Origin: Dermacentor variabilis
Taxonomy: Eukaryota; Arthropoda; Arachnida; Ixodida; Ixodidae
Reading direction: 5' to 3'
Assembly: GCF_050947875.1 (NCBI RefSeq)
Contig: NC_134570.1
Location: forward strand, 204,703,250-204,767,249
Length of the DNA: 64,000 nucleotides
This document shows, in pieces, positions 51,591 to 63,449 of this stretch (positions within the stretch are counted from its first letter, which is position 1; the number at the start of each line of letters is the position of its first letter). Below the pieces are notes generated by a model, which searched no databases, was not told where the DNA came from, and worked only from the letters and a program-made list of their open reading frames with translations. A program made the position numbers and the translations under genes.

Positions 51591-52818
51591 ATGTTATAAA
51601 ATCGGAATTTACGTTTTCTACATATTCAGCAATGACCGGAGAGCACTGATTAGACTCAGAGAAGATAGAATGGGAGCAATGATTAAATTTGGATGCCTGG
51701 TGTTGCTTATCTTGAATTATCTGACCATCAATCTTTAGGTGGTCAAGAGCTTGTCTCTTCTTATAGTTCAAATGTCGCCAAAATTTTTCAGGGTCAGTCT
51801 TAAGAAATTGGGTAAGCGTGTGGGAGCAATAAAACTGCCTACCTGCTCTAATTTTTTTAGTGAGTGTTTGTTTTAGCTCGTCGAATACTGGGCCAAATTT
51901 TTTTTGCCTTCGGAATCTTTTTACTTTTCTAACGAGGTGGATTATATCTCGATTGATCCAAGGATTTTTTCGGTGCACCTTCTTCATTTTACTAGGGATG
52001 AAGTTATCAATACAGAAGTGGCAAATGGATTTCAGCTCTAGGCATAGGTAGTCAACATCATCGCCAGAGAAGTCTTCCAGTGCTAGTTCAAGGTAATCAA
52101 TAACGGACTCGTCATTTGCTTTAGTATAGTTTTTGACAGATTTGCAATCTTTAAGCGTGTTATTGTTTGAACTATCTGTTCGACATGTGAAGCACACTAG
52201 CCGATGATCTGATATGCCTTCCTCAACAGTTATTTCAACGTCTCGAAGAGATCTGCTGTGAAAAGCCAGATCAAGACTAGAGGAAGCAGATCCCTGCACC
52301 CGTGTTGGAACGTGAACTGCTTGGTCGAGATCGCAAGCTAACATTGTGTCGAAAATAATTTGGTCCGCTAGAGTAGGTGACGAAAGTTTCTTCCAATTTA
52401 TGCTGGGAAGGTTAAAATCGCCAGCCATTATTATGGTCTTTCTGTAATATTTAACAATATGTTCATGAAGTTTGTTTAGGAAATCCGGCGTGGCACACGG
52501 CGGACAGTACACTGCTACAAGGTTAAACAAGAACTCGTACAAATTGATCTGTAGGAACAAACTTTCATGATTATCAATTTGTTCTAGTAACGATACAGAC
52601 GTCTTTTTGCTCACAATAACGGCCACACCACCGCCACAGGAAGTTCGGTCCCTTCTGTATATAATGTAGGATCCAGGAACCAAGTCCTCGTCTTTAATTT
52701 CTTCATGGAGCCATGTTTCGGTTAATACTACTATATGAGGGTCCTGACAAAGGAGTATAGATTCTAGTTCTGCAGTTTTGTTAATTATACTTCGTACGTT
52801 TACGTTTAAGAGGCGCAA
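51591..52818 (-). pseudogene. LINE-C-type endonuclease, antisense
   Basis: The minus-strand frame starts MRLLNVNVRSIINKTAELES and has VVLTETWLHEEIKD, CGGGVAVIVSKK, IIMAGDFNLPSINW, SSSLDLAFHS and EEGISDHRLVCF, an apurinic-like endonuclease with all catalytic motifs. It then runs through the linker (KKVHRKNPWINRDIIHLVRK, DPEKFWRHLNYKK) and stops at the boundary with LINE-C's 3' end. RT is absent. The frame is unbroken for over 400 codons. Confidence 0.8.
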
Positions 52819-52942
52819 ATGCTGTGGCCGAGAAACACGTGGTTGTCAATTGCTATCCGCGTTGACGCGTCTAGCAGGGAGCCTAACACGTGTGTTTTTG
52901 TACTCGTCCCACACAAACGTGTCATTGTCAATCCATAGTTTA

Positions 52943-53428
52943 TCATTGACAAGATAGACTTATTTTTTTCCATTTGCCCCCGTCTCCCCTCTCATACAGA
53001 AGCCGGCGCCTGCGCAGAGTGCGACGGGAATAATCATTCTCGATGAAGATACGTGTGCCTTTCAGTTTCTTAGCACTGTTTAGAATGCACTGCTTTCCAT
53101 TGCAATCCTGCAGGTACAAAATAGTTGGTCGATTTTTGTTATGACTGTGACCAAGCCTATGAATTCTACCAACGGACGAACATTTCACCCCAAGCTTCTG
53201 TTCGAATATTTCATTTACAATTTTATTCTTTAGTTGATCTGCTGTTTCATCGGGCGCCTCAGGTACGCCGTAAACAACCAAGTTGGAACGACGGCTGCGG
53301 TCTTCAAGGTCGACCAACTTCTCGGACTGCTGAGTTACAGAACCGTGAAGTGAATCAATAGCACTATTAATGTCGTTAATTTGGTCTGTAGACTTTTTGA
53401 CTTCTTGCAGAAGTTTATCAAGTTCCAC
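52943..53428 (-). CDS. ORF1 of LINE-C-type element, antisense
   Basis: A frame of 161 codons with a coiled-coil N terminus (MELDKLLQEVKKSTDQINDI), RSRRSNLVVYGVPEAPDETA, VGRIHRLG and NRPTILYLQD. This matches the RNA-binding ORF1 of CR1/L2/L1-type LINEs. An upstream extension is likely but not seen. It precedes the endonuclease by about 120 bp on the minus strand, as expected for one element. Confidence 0.75.
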   Translation of the reverse strand: MELDKLLQEVKKSTDQINDINSAIDSLHGSVTQQSEKLVDLEDRSRRSNLVVYGVPEAPDETADQLKNKIVNEIFEQKLGVKCSSVGRIHRLGHSHNKNRPTILYLQDCNGKQCILNSAKKLKGTRIFIENDYSRRTLRRRRLLYERGDGGKWKKISLSCQ

Positions 53429-53439
53429 TACCCCGGCAC

Positions 53440-54050
53440 TGCATCTAAAGCAGCCTGTGATGCCGTCAACTGGGATTTCAGTTCTGCAATAGCTTGAATT
53501 ATTGCATTCTGGCCTGCCGCGATAATTCTTAATAATTCGATAATCTTAATAATTCTCAAAAGTTATATTATAAGCTATTCTTTAGCATAAACAGTCCACT
53601 TGATTTCAGCAACACTTCTTTCAATGGGACTCTTTCCATTCTTAAAGTTCATTATTGTGTTATATTATAGATTTGCTTCTGTTAGAAGCCTACCACAAAT
53701 CTATGTCTGCATGGGCAGTCGCCGTGTGTATCTTTCCTTTTGAATCGATATTAACCTTCACTTCCTTCATGTCTTTCTCTAACAGCTTCATTAAAATGTA
53801 AATATTGAGTGAGCGCTCTGTCCTGTCCCCTATTATTTTCCTAGTTGCCTGCGCTTTTATTTCATAGTGTTTAAGCAACTAGCCCATCAGATGATATTGA
53901 TTCTGTATTAAAAGTTTCAACCACCACCAGGTCGTTCCCGCCCTAACTTATTGTTGCGAATTTCCACTTTTCGTGACGCATTGTCTTTGGAGAAACGGGT
54001 GACCATGATGAAGATGTTGTCGCAAGTAGCATCACTTAGGTGTTAGAGAT
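53440..54050. other. Unassigned spacer
   Basis: Contains a minus-strand frame (53690-53878, MLKHYEIKAQATRKIIGDRT) that I do not recognise. No other feature. Confidence 0.35.
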
Positions 54051-54508
54051 CTAGTGGCTCGTACAATTATTCATCTCACGAGATTCGCCTGCCACGGCAC
54101 AACTGTGCCGCGCACACATTGAACCTCGTCGCTTCGGTCGATACCGAAAATGCGTGCAACAACGTGGCCTACGGCGAAATGGCGAGCACTGTACTTTTCT
54201 TTTTTTGGCAAAACTGAAGACTCTTTGTATAAAATAAGCCCAGTCCGTGCTTGCAGCCGAGGCCATAAAGACATCCTTGGGAAGGGAGCTCCCTGCTCCG
54301 AACGCAATACGATGGACTTCTTCGTCCAATGTGCTGAGGTTCATCAACGAAGTCCCGAAAGGGAGGGTGGACGCAACGTTCGACACATTTTCGTTGCCAT
54401 GATTGCAACACGAGGAGTCTCTCTTCATTTACGAACACTGCAAGGTATATTTCGATTACTTGTTTAACATTATGCACTGCGTTCATTTTATATTTTTTAT
54501 TTTTCCAG

Positions 54509-54678
54509 GCGATGTACGCTGTGGCAAAGGTGCTAGAAATATTGCAAGGCGAGCAATATATGTACATGGGCGTCCTGCAGCCAACGCTTCACTCTCTGCT
54601 GCGGTACCGGCGATCCCTCTCGCCGTTCAACTACGGCACACCCCTTGTTAGCGCCATTCAGGAGGCAGTCACGAAGAG
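54509..54678 (+). pseudogene. hAT transposase exon
   Basis: Acceptor atttttccag and donor AAGAG|GTGAGC. It reads MYAVAKVLEILQGEQYMYMG, then VLQPTLHSLLRYRR and LVSAIQEAVTKR. This is the helical part of the hAT RNase H-like core, before the dimerisation domain. Upstream sequence (54050-54500) probably holds earlier exons, but I cannot define them. Confidence 0.6.
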
Positions 54679-54842
54679 GTGAGCGAAATCTATTTGTGCC
54701 TCTCCGCTTCTTCGATCTCGTCGCGTGCTCTCGTAGGGACGCATATGCGTGCGCACCACAGAGTGTCCGTTTTTATATACAACTCGTACCTCGAAGTGAA
54801 ATGTTTCCAGCAGTGCCATACATTGTTCCTTTGTCAACACAG

Positions 54843-55280
54843 GTTTTCTCAAGTTCTGGAGGATCCCGCGGTCTGGCCCGGCAGCGGCGGTCCATCCCGA
54901 GGTCAAGCTCTCCTGGATGATGGAAGAACGGAGAGCTGCGACCTTACACCTTCTTGAAGAAGAGTGTCGTGCACTGGAAGCATTTTGCAGTGAAAATCCA
55001 GCAACCAGTGACGAAAGCGACAAAGAGGACTTTTTTTTTTTTTCAGTTGCCTCAAGCCTCTCCTTCATCTAACGGGGAGCAACAGTGGGTCAATGATCCT
55101 AGAACTGATCTGAGCGAGCTAGCGAAGTTCCCCAATATCAAGATCTTTATCCAACGTAATACGGGGATTCCGTTCAGTGCGCCGGCTGAACAACTATTCA
55201 GTCAAGGACGTGACGTATTCTCCCTCAAGAGGGGGAAGCTCTCGGATGCCAACTTTGAGAAACAACGCATCTCGAGTTAG
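54843..55280 (+). pseudogene. hAT transposase exon with C-terminal dimerisation domain
   Basis: It joins the preceding exon as KRFSQVLEDPAV, then a frameshift near 54880, HPEVKLSWMMEERRAATLHL, and a second shift at a T run (55028-55041). Finally it reads FPNIKIFIQRNTGIPFSAPA and EQLFSQGRDVFSLKRGKLSD, the hAT C-terminal dimerisation motif (P.S....E..FS....R..L). It stops at 55280. Two frameshifts make it inactive. Confidence 0.65.
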
Positions 55281-55509
55281 AATTACTTTTGCGAATAAGT
55301 TCCCGGACCCCAATGGTACATCAAAAAAAAGTTGATGCAACTTAATGAGGCATACACAATGACTGTTGTTGTTAGGCTTGAGTGTGCCCCCTTTTAGGTT
55401 CCCTTCGTCTACGGTTTTACCACGGTTTTACCGCGTTTTTACCACGTACAATTTTGACCACCCGCATGCCTTCGTACGTTTTTATTAAAAGAACTGTCAT
55501 TTGGTTTGT

Positions 55510-55650
55510 GATATATTACCTATTTGAAACAGTAATGGAAAAGTAGCGACGTTACTTTTTCACAGTAACTGTAACAGTAACAAGTTACTTTTGGAAACTC
55601 TGTAATTGCAACAGAGTTACTTTTTGGCTTAGGTGACTGTAACTGGAACA
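55510..55650. repeat. GTAAC/GTTAC-rich subterminal region, probably hAT end
   Basis: Clustered gtaactgtaacagtaac and gttactttt words in both orientations 230-370 bp after the hAT stop, as in subterminal transposase sites. No clean 8-bp target duplication was seen. Confidence 0.45.
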
Positions 55651-56580
55651 CAATCGATCTTTCTTCAATAAAGTGTTGCGTTTTAAATGCTAAAAATGGC
55701 AATGATTGCCACTATGGGCAGAGACGTAATCGCCTTGCCGCCTTGTGCTTGAAAACTTGGAAAGGTAGGACCTCATAGATTATTTTATAGGAATGTTGAA
55801 CGCCACAAGCACGAAGATTAGACAAATCCATATACAAACCATCCTTTCCATGGCAAACATGCGACAACGCACAGCGCATGTTTGGCACAGTGTTTATTAA
55901 TACAGAAAGTCTCATGAATTCGCGCAGATCTGTATACTGTAGTGATATTCGCAGAAAAAAAAAGTGCGCCGCCCATTTTGCCTCACAACAATAATCGTCA
56001 CCAATCTTGCGCATACTTTCCTTAGTGCAGGGTATATACGTATAATTTTCAGACGGGAAGTGCGTGAATCTCAGCTTGCCATAGCTTCGTGGCAGGGAAG
56101 TCACGAGCACGGCGTGCTAAAAATAAAGAAAATACATTCACGACTGTTTACTGTTTCTTTTTTTTTTTTTTTGCCTGATACAAAATAAGTACGCAAAGGT
56201 GTGCACTTTAAAAAAAATGCGCTCATAGAGGACAGTTTTGTTTGGAATCCGTGCACAGTGCACTGAACCAAGAGCAAGGCATTCCGTGTTTGTTGCTTTA
56301 TGCAATTCTGCCTCGGTAATTTTTATTTATTGTGTGTACATGTTGTAGTAGTACTCGAATTGTTGATGTAGCTTTATGTTAAATGTCCGTGTATATTTCC
56401 CAGTTTTGGCACGAGATATGTTCATTTTTTCATTCGTATGAAAAGGGTGTATCTGCGGCACTTTCATTTTCCTACTCATTGTCTGCAATATCTTGGTTGT
56501 AAGGTTAACGGAGTTTGTTGTTTCGTTGAGACGATTCAACCATCAAACTCTCCGCGTTGAAGTTGCCCCGTTCGCAGAGG
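55651..56580. other. Unassigned sequence
   Basis: No coding or repeat feature identified. Short frames only. Confidence 0.35.
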
Positions 56581-56587
56581 GGTTATT

Positions 56588-57071
56588 TGTCTTTCAGTAC
56601 ATCATCAAACCGCGGGAAATTGTCCACGCTAGTATCCTCTTCGCTGTCCGCGACCGCGTCGACAACCATGGCAGCTAGCGAGCCGTGAATTAAGCCCCCC
56701 TGCCCTCCCCCCTCTTCCTTCCCCATTTATCTCCGCGTCTGCTAGTAACCGACTTTCGACCGGTATCACTCCCTCGTATTCTTACTCGCATACCCGAGTA
56801 CGTACTCCAATAACCCCTACGTCTGAGAGGGAAAGAGATGCGGCTTTAGCAGGTGCCGGTGGTGGGCACTGGAGTCGCCCCACACGTACGGCACAGATTC
56901 CAGGTCCATCCGGAAGTCGTCAAGCAGGAAATCGCTTTGATCGGAAAGACTTTTCCTTTTCAGAACCTCGATGATACGAAGATGTACGGAATACCAAAGA
57001 GAGGTGGCACGCGCGTTCGAATGTACGCGACGCCGACAGAATGAAATGAAGAAAGTACGCACTCCTTGCAC
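56588..57071 (-). CDS. Two exon-like frames, minus strand, unrecognised
   Basis: From 57071 to 56817 one frame reads RIIEVLKRKSLSDQSDFLLD, then DFRMDLESVPYVWGDSSAHH. From about 56671 to 56588 another reads MVVDAVADSEEDTSVDNFPR, then FDDVLKDK and a stop. Both have natural protein composition, acidic and not repeat-like. I do not recognise either. They could be exons of one gene or a transposon protein. Confidence 0.3.
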
Positions 57072-57199
57072 TGGACTAAAGAAGACGAGTAGCTATTTCG
57101 CTTTCCATAAGCACTGGCTGAAGAGCGGCAGAAACTGAAAAAAAAAGAAAAGACGACAGGTTGAGAGCTGCATGGTTTGACCGGCGAGAACGGAAAGGC

Positions 57200-59400
57200 G
57201 AGACCCGCGCCCCAGAAAAGAGAAAGCGAAAACAAGAACAGAAACCGGCTTTTCCCGCAAGCGACTGACGCGCCACGCCACGGTTGTCGGAACCATCGAA
57301 ACGATGTTTCGAGGTCCGCCCGGTAGGATAGCTGACGTCGCAAAGGAAAATGGCGGCGCACGACTCCCGTCTGCTGGCCCTGCTTCCGAGATTCTAAGTG
57401 TGTGTTGTGCGCGAACATCGGCAGTGCCTGTGGAAGTGTGCTTTTTGGTGGTGAACAAACACCTCGCAGTGGTCCTCGCTTGTGGATTACGCTCTCGTCT
57501 AGACGACTAAGCCCCGCTTTGGATTTGACGTCTGCTCGTCGCGGAAAGAAAACATGGGTAGCCGCCGGCACGACTCACGGTGGGTGTGGATGTTACTGGC
57601 GCGAGAGTGCTTCGCTCGGGTCCGCCCGAGTTCACCGCATGTCATTCACCGACTCTGCCGCGGTGTTTATTGATGTTGCTGCTGCTTCGCGCTGGTCATC
57701 GGTGGCTTGTAGAGAGCTTAAACACCGCAGCAGTTCTCATCGCAAGCTCTTTGTGCTCGAGAATGTTTTTTCCTCGCTCGGCTCAGGGGCGATGCCCCGT
57801 GATCGGAAACTACCTCGGCAGTCGATGCCAAGCGTTCGCGACGCTGTCGTCTGGCCCTCTATGGCCTTTTAATTTTTGCGATTCTACCGCAACGCACCGC
57901 TCGTTCTAGCCGGGATGAAGCGCTACATTCATCCAACGGCAGCAAACTACTACGCCCTGCTTAGGTGGGCTCGCTGTTTATTATGCATCTCTAGCCGCGG
58001 CCTTTCCATTCAGAATGGGAAGTCTTCGAGCGTCTCCACAGGGCGTAGTTGATAACCACGGCGGCTGCCAGCGCTGACGGAAACCCTCGGAACTCTTTCC
58101 CGGGGTGTGCCGAGCGGCATTCTACAACCGTGGACGCTTGCGTTCCGTTTTGCATATTTTAGTTTAGACAGGCCTCTGAGGCAAATCGTATAGGCCGTTT
58201 ACTCTGTGGTCCCGCAACGACGGTACGGGTGTTGTGCAAACGCGCCAGCCCGCAAAATCGACGTGCCCACCCAGAGCTAGTCCGTGGTGTCACCCGAAAA
58301 AGCCGTTGCCGCCGGCACCTGTGTGTGGCTGCCAGGCGAGAGATCGCGGTTTGTTCGCCTTACTGACTGCGAGAAGCTCGTTCGTGTTTTCGCGCAATGA
58401 ACCCGGAAGAAGACGGGCGAAAGCCTACCCGCTATGTTGCACGTATTGCGCTCCTGCATGGATGGGTGCTTACGGCAGCGATACACGCCGCGGGCGCTGC
58501 TCAATGGAGCGTAGCTGATCGTAGTAGCAGTGCATATCGTCACGTCTCTCCCGATCGACGACCACTATCATCGCCGCGTGTGTGCGCGCGCGCAGAGGAG
58601 GCACGATTCAGGTCTAGTAATCGTCGCCGAAACTTTTGCTGTCTAGTTCTGCCGTGTGTAGTTCTATTTTCTCTCTTCTTCGGGCGATTCAATCGACGCT
58701 CGGGGTCTTTTCTGCTGTCAGCGCGAAATGCGATCGATAGGCATTGGAAGTGTTCGAAATGAGCCCGTAAAACAAAGTTGGGCCAATGCTTTCGGTTGTG
58801 TTCGCGGGCGTGCGTTTTCCTCTGTTTCCTCCCCCCCCCCCCCCTTTTTTTTCGACAGACATCGGAAGTTACACAAACTGCGCGTACCTCGATAACGGCT
58901 TGCAGACGTGAATGAGTTATTGACAGATCGCTGAAAACAGTTTGCGCCAGCCCAGTCCTGTCGCGTCTTGTTCGTGTGTTTCCCTCACGGAAAACGCGTC
59001 CGTCCGGGGCCGGCCGAGCAGGCGCGCCTTGTCGCCTCGTCCGGCGGTGCCGGAATGCGCCCGTCCGGCACCGCTTGGCGTGCGGTGCTGTCAACGGCGG
59101 TGCGACCGCCTTCGGGGAGCTGTCTTCGGGCGGCATTCCCGCCTCACGGAACGAGTTCTTCCTCTGCGAAGGCCCGCGTTTCTAGCTTTCTTTTTTTTTT
59201 TTTACATGTTCTTCCTTGGCATTGTTGACGGCTAGCGTGCCGTTGCACGAAGCTGCTGTGTGATGTGGGGGCTTGCGCGTTCCGTCCTGCCGCCGGTTAT
59301 CCATCGCTCGGCCGAGCTCGGGAAATGATTCAGCCGGCGGTCTGCAGCGCGCGTTGGAGTCGCTCGTGGAAGTAAATCGCGCTTTTGTTTGCGTTTTGTT
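57200..59400. promoter_or_regulatory. GC- and CpG-rich stretch, possible promoter
   Basis: Many CG dinucleotides compared with the A/T-rich flanks, no repeat-like words, and no open frame with a known motif on either strand. Such stretches in arthropod genomes can mark promoters or first exons, but I see no convincing TATA or initiator and no splice-linked frame. A C run followed by a T run lies near 58830-58850. Confidence 0.3.
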
Positions 59401-59760
59401 TTCTTGTCGCGTATCTGTGCGAAATGGCGTGTACTGCGTAACACTTCAAAAACGGCATAGTTTGGAACGCTGGCGGTATTGCAGGCACAGTACCCGTCGT
59501 TGTTTGGTAGCGTAGGAATTTCAGTGACTCGTTGGAGTTGCCGCGGCTGTTCGTGTAGGAACTGCGAGCACGGATTTTGCTCGGGAGCATTGAAGGGACT
59601 CCTCGAGCGCCATGGTCGAGACGCATAGAGCGGAGTTTGTTTATCGATGACGCACGATAAGACATCGTACGTGTGCCATTGTCCCGGCGTAGCGGGTGGG
59701 ACTACCAAAGCATACGCCTATCCGTTCTAGTCCGCCTCTCACCTCTCTCTATGCCCGTCA
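59401..59760. other. Unassigned sequence
   Basis: No feature identified between the GC-rich block and the GGACAT repeats. Confidence 0.3.
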
Positions 59761-60086
59761 GTACTACTTCCCAATGTGCGATGAAAGTCCAGTGGACATG
59801 TACTGGTAAGCAAGTTTTGGACATATGGTTGTCCGTCGCGAGATTCACGTAAATCCACCGGATTTACACGGACGTCCATAGCACGCTTATGCGCAGGAAA
59901 ATTGGCAATCCGTCGAACTTTCGATGGCTGCCAGAATCTCACATTCGGACGTTACAGGGACATGCAAAACCATGCACTTGGCCCTTTCAGTACATCTATT
60001 GGACATCCATAGGAGTACAGTTACTGAAACTTGGGGGTGTTCATCGGACATGCTTCGTTTTAATTGTTTTAGCAGGGGTGTATATA
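59761..60086. repeat. GGACAT/ATGTCC-type dispersed repeat
   Basis: Words such as ggacatgtactgg, ttggacatatgg, ggacgtccatagc, ggacatccatagg and catcggacatgc resemble the repeat at 22976-23225. Both probably belong to one foldback-type family. Confidence 0.45.
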
Positions 60087-60970
60087 CATGGGAGTATCCC
60101 AACACAGTACCATGCACAAAGGTTTAAAAAAAGGAATTGTGTTACCCGAAGAAAACTTAGAGCACAGTTTCCAGGACAGTGGAGCAGCTGCCAGCAATTT
60201 TTTCGTTATTGAGATTTAAGTAGGTAAATAATTAGTTGTCTAGCTTGATAAGTACTGTGCTAATTATCAGTGTCAATGGGAAAATAGTAGAGCGACATGA
60301 AAAACTGATACAGCTTTCTGTTGCTCAATTTGTGCTACATAAAAGTTTTTCCGAGCCTGAAAGAAGCCGGCGAATACACGCAAGATTGCCGTGCGACTGG
60401 CTGCTCGACGCACTTTGCGTCTATTCGCGGGCTTTTTTAAATTACTTAAATTACGGGGTTTTACGTGCCAAAACCACTTTCTGATTATGAGGCACGCCGT
60501 AGTGGAGGACTCCGAAAATTTCGGCCACCTGGGGTTTTTTAACGTGCACCTAAATCTAAGTACACGGGTGTTTTCGCATTTCGCCCCCAACGAAATGCGT
60601 CCGCCGTGGCCGGGATTCGATCCCGCGACCTCGTGCTCAGCAGCCTAACACCATAGCCACTGAGCAACCACGGTGGGTCGCGGGCTTTTTTCAAGCTTGG
60701 AAAAACACTTATGTAGCACATATTGAGCAACAGAAATCTGTGTCGGGAGTATTTCATGTTGCTCTACAACTTTTTCATTAACACTTTGATAAAGGGACAT
60801 TAGTTCTCAAGTTAGATAATTACAATTTCCTAATTAAATCTCAGTAACTAAAAAATTGCTGGCGGCTACTCCACTTTACTGGAAGCAATATGCGCTAGCT
60901 TTCCTTCGAGTAACACAACTGCTCTTCTTTTTTTTTAAATCTTGGTCCATGACAGTTGAAACACCCTGTA
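60087..60970. mobile_element. Long foldback/MITE with SINE in the loop
   Basis: The left arm (60087-60370) and right arm (60690-60970) are inverted copies sharing gttactcgaaggaaa, ccgccagcaattttttagtt, gagatttaattagg and 'agcaacatgaaa' words. The termini are close to cagggtgtttcaactgtcatgg. No coding capacity. A SINE is inserted between the arms. Confidence 0.7.
60439..60678 (-). mobile_element. tRNA-derived SINE with 13-bp TSD
   Basis: Same family as 49525-49763, read on the minus strand: head ccgtggttgctcagtggcta, B box gggatcgaatccc and the same body motifs. Flanked by cgcgggctttttt at 60426-60438 and 60679-60691. Its tail is taatttaagtaattt. Confidence 0.85.
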
Positions 60971-61029
60971 TATAGTGTGCACCATACTATATTGGACCCC
61001 TTAGTACCTGCCAGGATTAATGCTGTTGC

Positions 61030-61600
61030 AGCATTCAGTTGGCTGGCTTCTCTTACAACATACACATGCTGCAACTAGGATATCACAGACGCAAAAGGAA
61101 GCTTCGCAGTATGAGGCACAGTGATTTATATTTTATTTTGTTAAAAACATTGCAAAGCACTTTTTCAAATATGAACAAACACTTTCTTGGCACAAAATTA
61201 CACAATGACTATCACAGTAAGCTCAAAAATAACTTCAGCTAACTTAGCTATCACAGTAAACTGATGTCACAGCCTTTTCATTTTGAATCTGGAAACTTAC
61301 ATTAAATGGTATGCGTTTTCTAACATGAACAAAACTTCGATAACATAATATCAGTGAGAAATCTGTAAAATGATTTCAGTTGGCTTAGCTTTATCACAAA
61401 AAGCTGACATCGTAGATTTTTTCACTTACAAAATGGGAACTTGCATCAAGCTGGTGCAGTTTAATGCAATATCATATGCACAATGAAAATCAGAGCAGTC
61501 TTAAATATTCCAGCTAGCTTGCTTTGCTTTGCTATCAAAGGAAGCTGATACGCATGTTTCTTATATATAAAAATTAGGAACGTGCATCAAAATGGTACTT
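61030..61600. repeat. Diverged tandem repeat, about 135-bp unit
   Basis: Three to four copies of a unit with 'cagctaacttagctatcaca', 'agctgat', 'ttcatttt...aa' and 'ggaacttgcatcaaa' spaced by roughly 135 bases (about 61230, 61375, 61510, perhaps 61040). Strongly diverged and non-coding. Confidence 0.5.
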
Positions 61601-62985
61601 ATATAGTCAGGACAGCTTCGCAACACTTAAGCAAAACTGGCAAAGATTAGTCACACTACACTGAGAATATTACAAAACAGTCCGCTTAAGTGCCAACCAT
61701 ACCTGACAATATATTTCAAAGAACATGTGCACATAGTATTTGGCAACCACTAGCTGTAGCACTTGTATCCTGCGGATGCAGTTGAACATTATACAAACAA
61801 AATTATGAGATTGTCATCGTATCACAATTATATACCGGCGCTAACTTGAATATGTTTCGACTAGGTGACAGCGTACATGTAAGCACTTGGGCATTCCACA
61901 TATTCCAACAAGGTCACTAATTCTGAACTAGCTGCCCAACCGGTCACTTAGACTTTTGATAGGTCATGAAATGCTGCATGGGAATAGAATCAAAATGCAT
62001 TACCACCACAAGCCTCTACATGTTATCACTTAATAACTTTGCAAAGATGAAGTGCACATTATGACCGAACAACACGAAAACATCGAATAACTCCTTATGG
62101 CTAGCTTTGCATTCTGAATTTTAACGTAAGTCCGAAGCGGAGAATACAGAATGTTACACTGTATCCAGGAACCAACCTAGTTTACTAAACTGGAGCAAAA
62201 ATATTAAAAAATGACTTCCTGAGGTTGCAAAATTGGCTAATGAGTAATATACTGATTGTTGTTTCTCTGTTGCGTTCGGAAATTTTTGATGAAACGTCAG
62301 TTACTGAACTTAAAAAAAAAATCTTAATTTGAACAAGTCTACAAGTACAATAGGCAAAAATATGGCAAGTAGCACCTGTTGATATGACCTGCAATTATGG
62401 CATCAGTATTTTGACTGTTGCATCTGGGCACAATGAATTTGTACCTCTGTATGATCATTTCACATGATCGTTTGTTTTTTGTAAAAGAAAAAGCAGTAGT
62501 ACATTTTGAGAGGAACCCGCACATGTGCACAATTGGGCTGGTTGCAGATGAAAGAAAATTGAATGCTTTCACAATAACTGCAAATGAAACGCTGTATAAT
62601 ACAGAACAATACACATAGTAATACAATACTAGTAAGGGCATAGACGGTACTTAATGTGATAGATTACATTAGCGGTAGATCTTGGCCAAATTTTGGCAAT
62701 CTGAGCTGTGATACATTTGCTTTATTATAACACACATTAGAGAGAAAAAAAAGACAAGTAAGCGTCTTAAATATAGCTTAACAAGCAACCTAAATGTTTA
62801 CTGTGTAATTCTGCCCACAGGGGTCACTTGCTCTACTAGTACGAATGGCAAACAGGAAGCATAAAAGCTGCATAAACCTAAAAGGCATATTTAATGAGAA
62901 AAAAAAACACACACATGGCCTCAAATATTCTTCCAACAGATATTGTGGTAGACTTCTACTGAATTGCTGACAAGTCTGAACTTTC
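61601..62985. other. Unassigned A/T-rich sequence
   Basis: No coding or repeat feature identified. Confidence 0.4.
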
Positions 62986-63160
62986 CACACTGCGTCTGTT
63001 CGGGGCCGCACTGGAACAGTCGTATCTGCGCACGCGTGCGACGAGTCGTCTGCTGTGCTGCACACCCATCGTGGTGACCTTGGTTTCACCCCCGCAGCTT
63101 CCGCCCCTCGCTCTGCAGTCGAATAGGGCGCGAGCCGCCGCGGTGCGCTTCGGTGTCGTC

Positions 63161-63449
63161 ATCCAGAACGCTACAGACCTACCTGCCCATGGTGCGACGG
63201 TCACCCCACCACCTTCCATGTTACGTGGGGGTGCACGGGGGATAAACCCATACACTTACGAACACTTCAAACGAAAGAGCAGTGGGAGGCCTCTCTGTCC
63301 AGCTCGGACCTGACAACCCAGCGCAGCCTGGTACAGCAGGCAAGGGCAGCAGCACAGGCCACAGGGGCTCTGCAATGAGTTCTCCATCCGCCGCCCAAGT
63401 CTTCGACAACTAATTCTTTCCCTTCGAAATAAATGTTTCTACTACTACT
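63161..63449 (+). mobile_element. 5'-truncated I-like LINE, 3' end only
   Basis: Flanked by a 10-bp target duplication, CGGTGTCGTC (63151-63160 and 63450-63459). It encodes the very C terminus of an I-like ORF2: HVTWGC (HxxWxC), KEQWEASLSSSDLTTQ and RSLVQQARAAAQATGALQ, then a stop at about 63377, AATAAA at 63429 and a tail of ctactactact. Short, young-looking insertion. Confidence 0.8.

Noticed and set aside
50282..53428. Twin-priming inversion of one LINE
   Set aside because: Twin priming places the inverted 5' part before the sense 3' part. Here it lies after the A-rich 3' end, so another explanation is needed.
54051..54428. Minus-strand 125-codon frame upstream of the hAT exon
   Set aside because: No recognisable motif. 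The neighbouring hAT exons are on the plus strand, so this is more likely the shadow of degraded upstream exons.
58540..59136. 198-codon minus-strand frame in the GC-rich block
   Set aside because: Arg/Pro/Ala-rich composition typical of GC-rich non-coding DNA, with no motif and overlapping open frames on the other strand.
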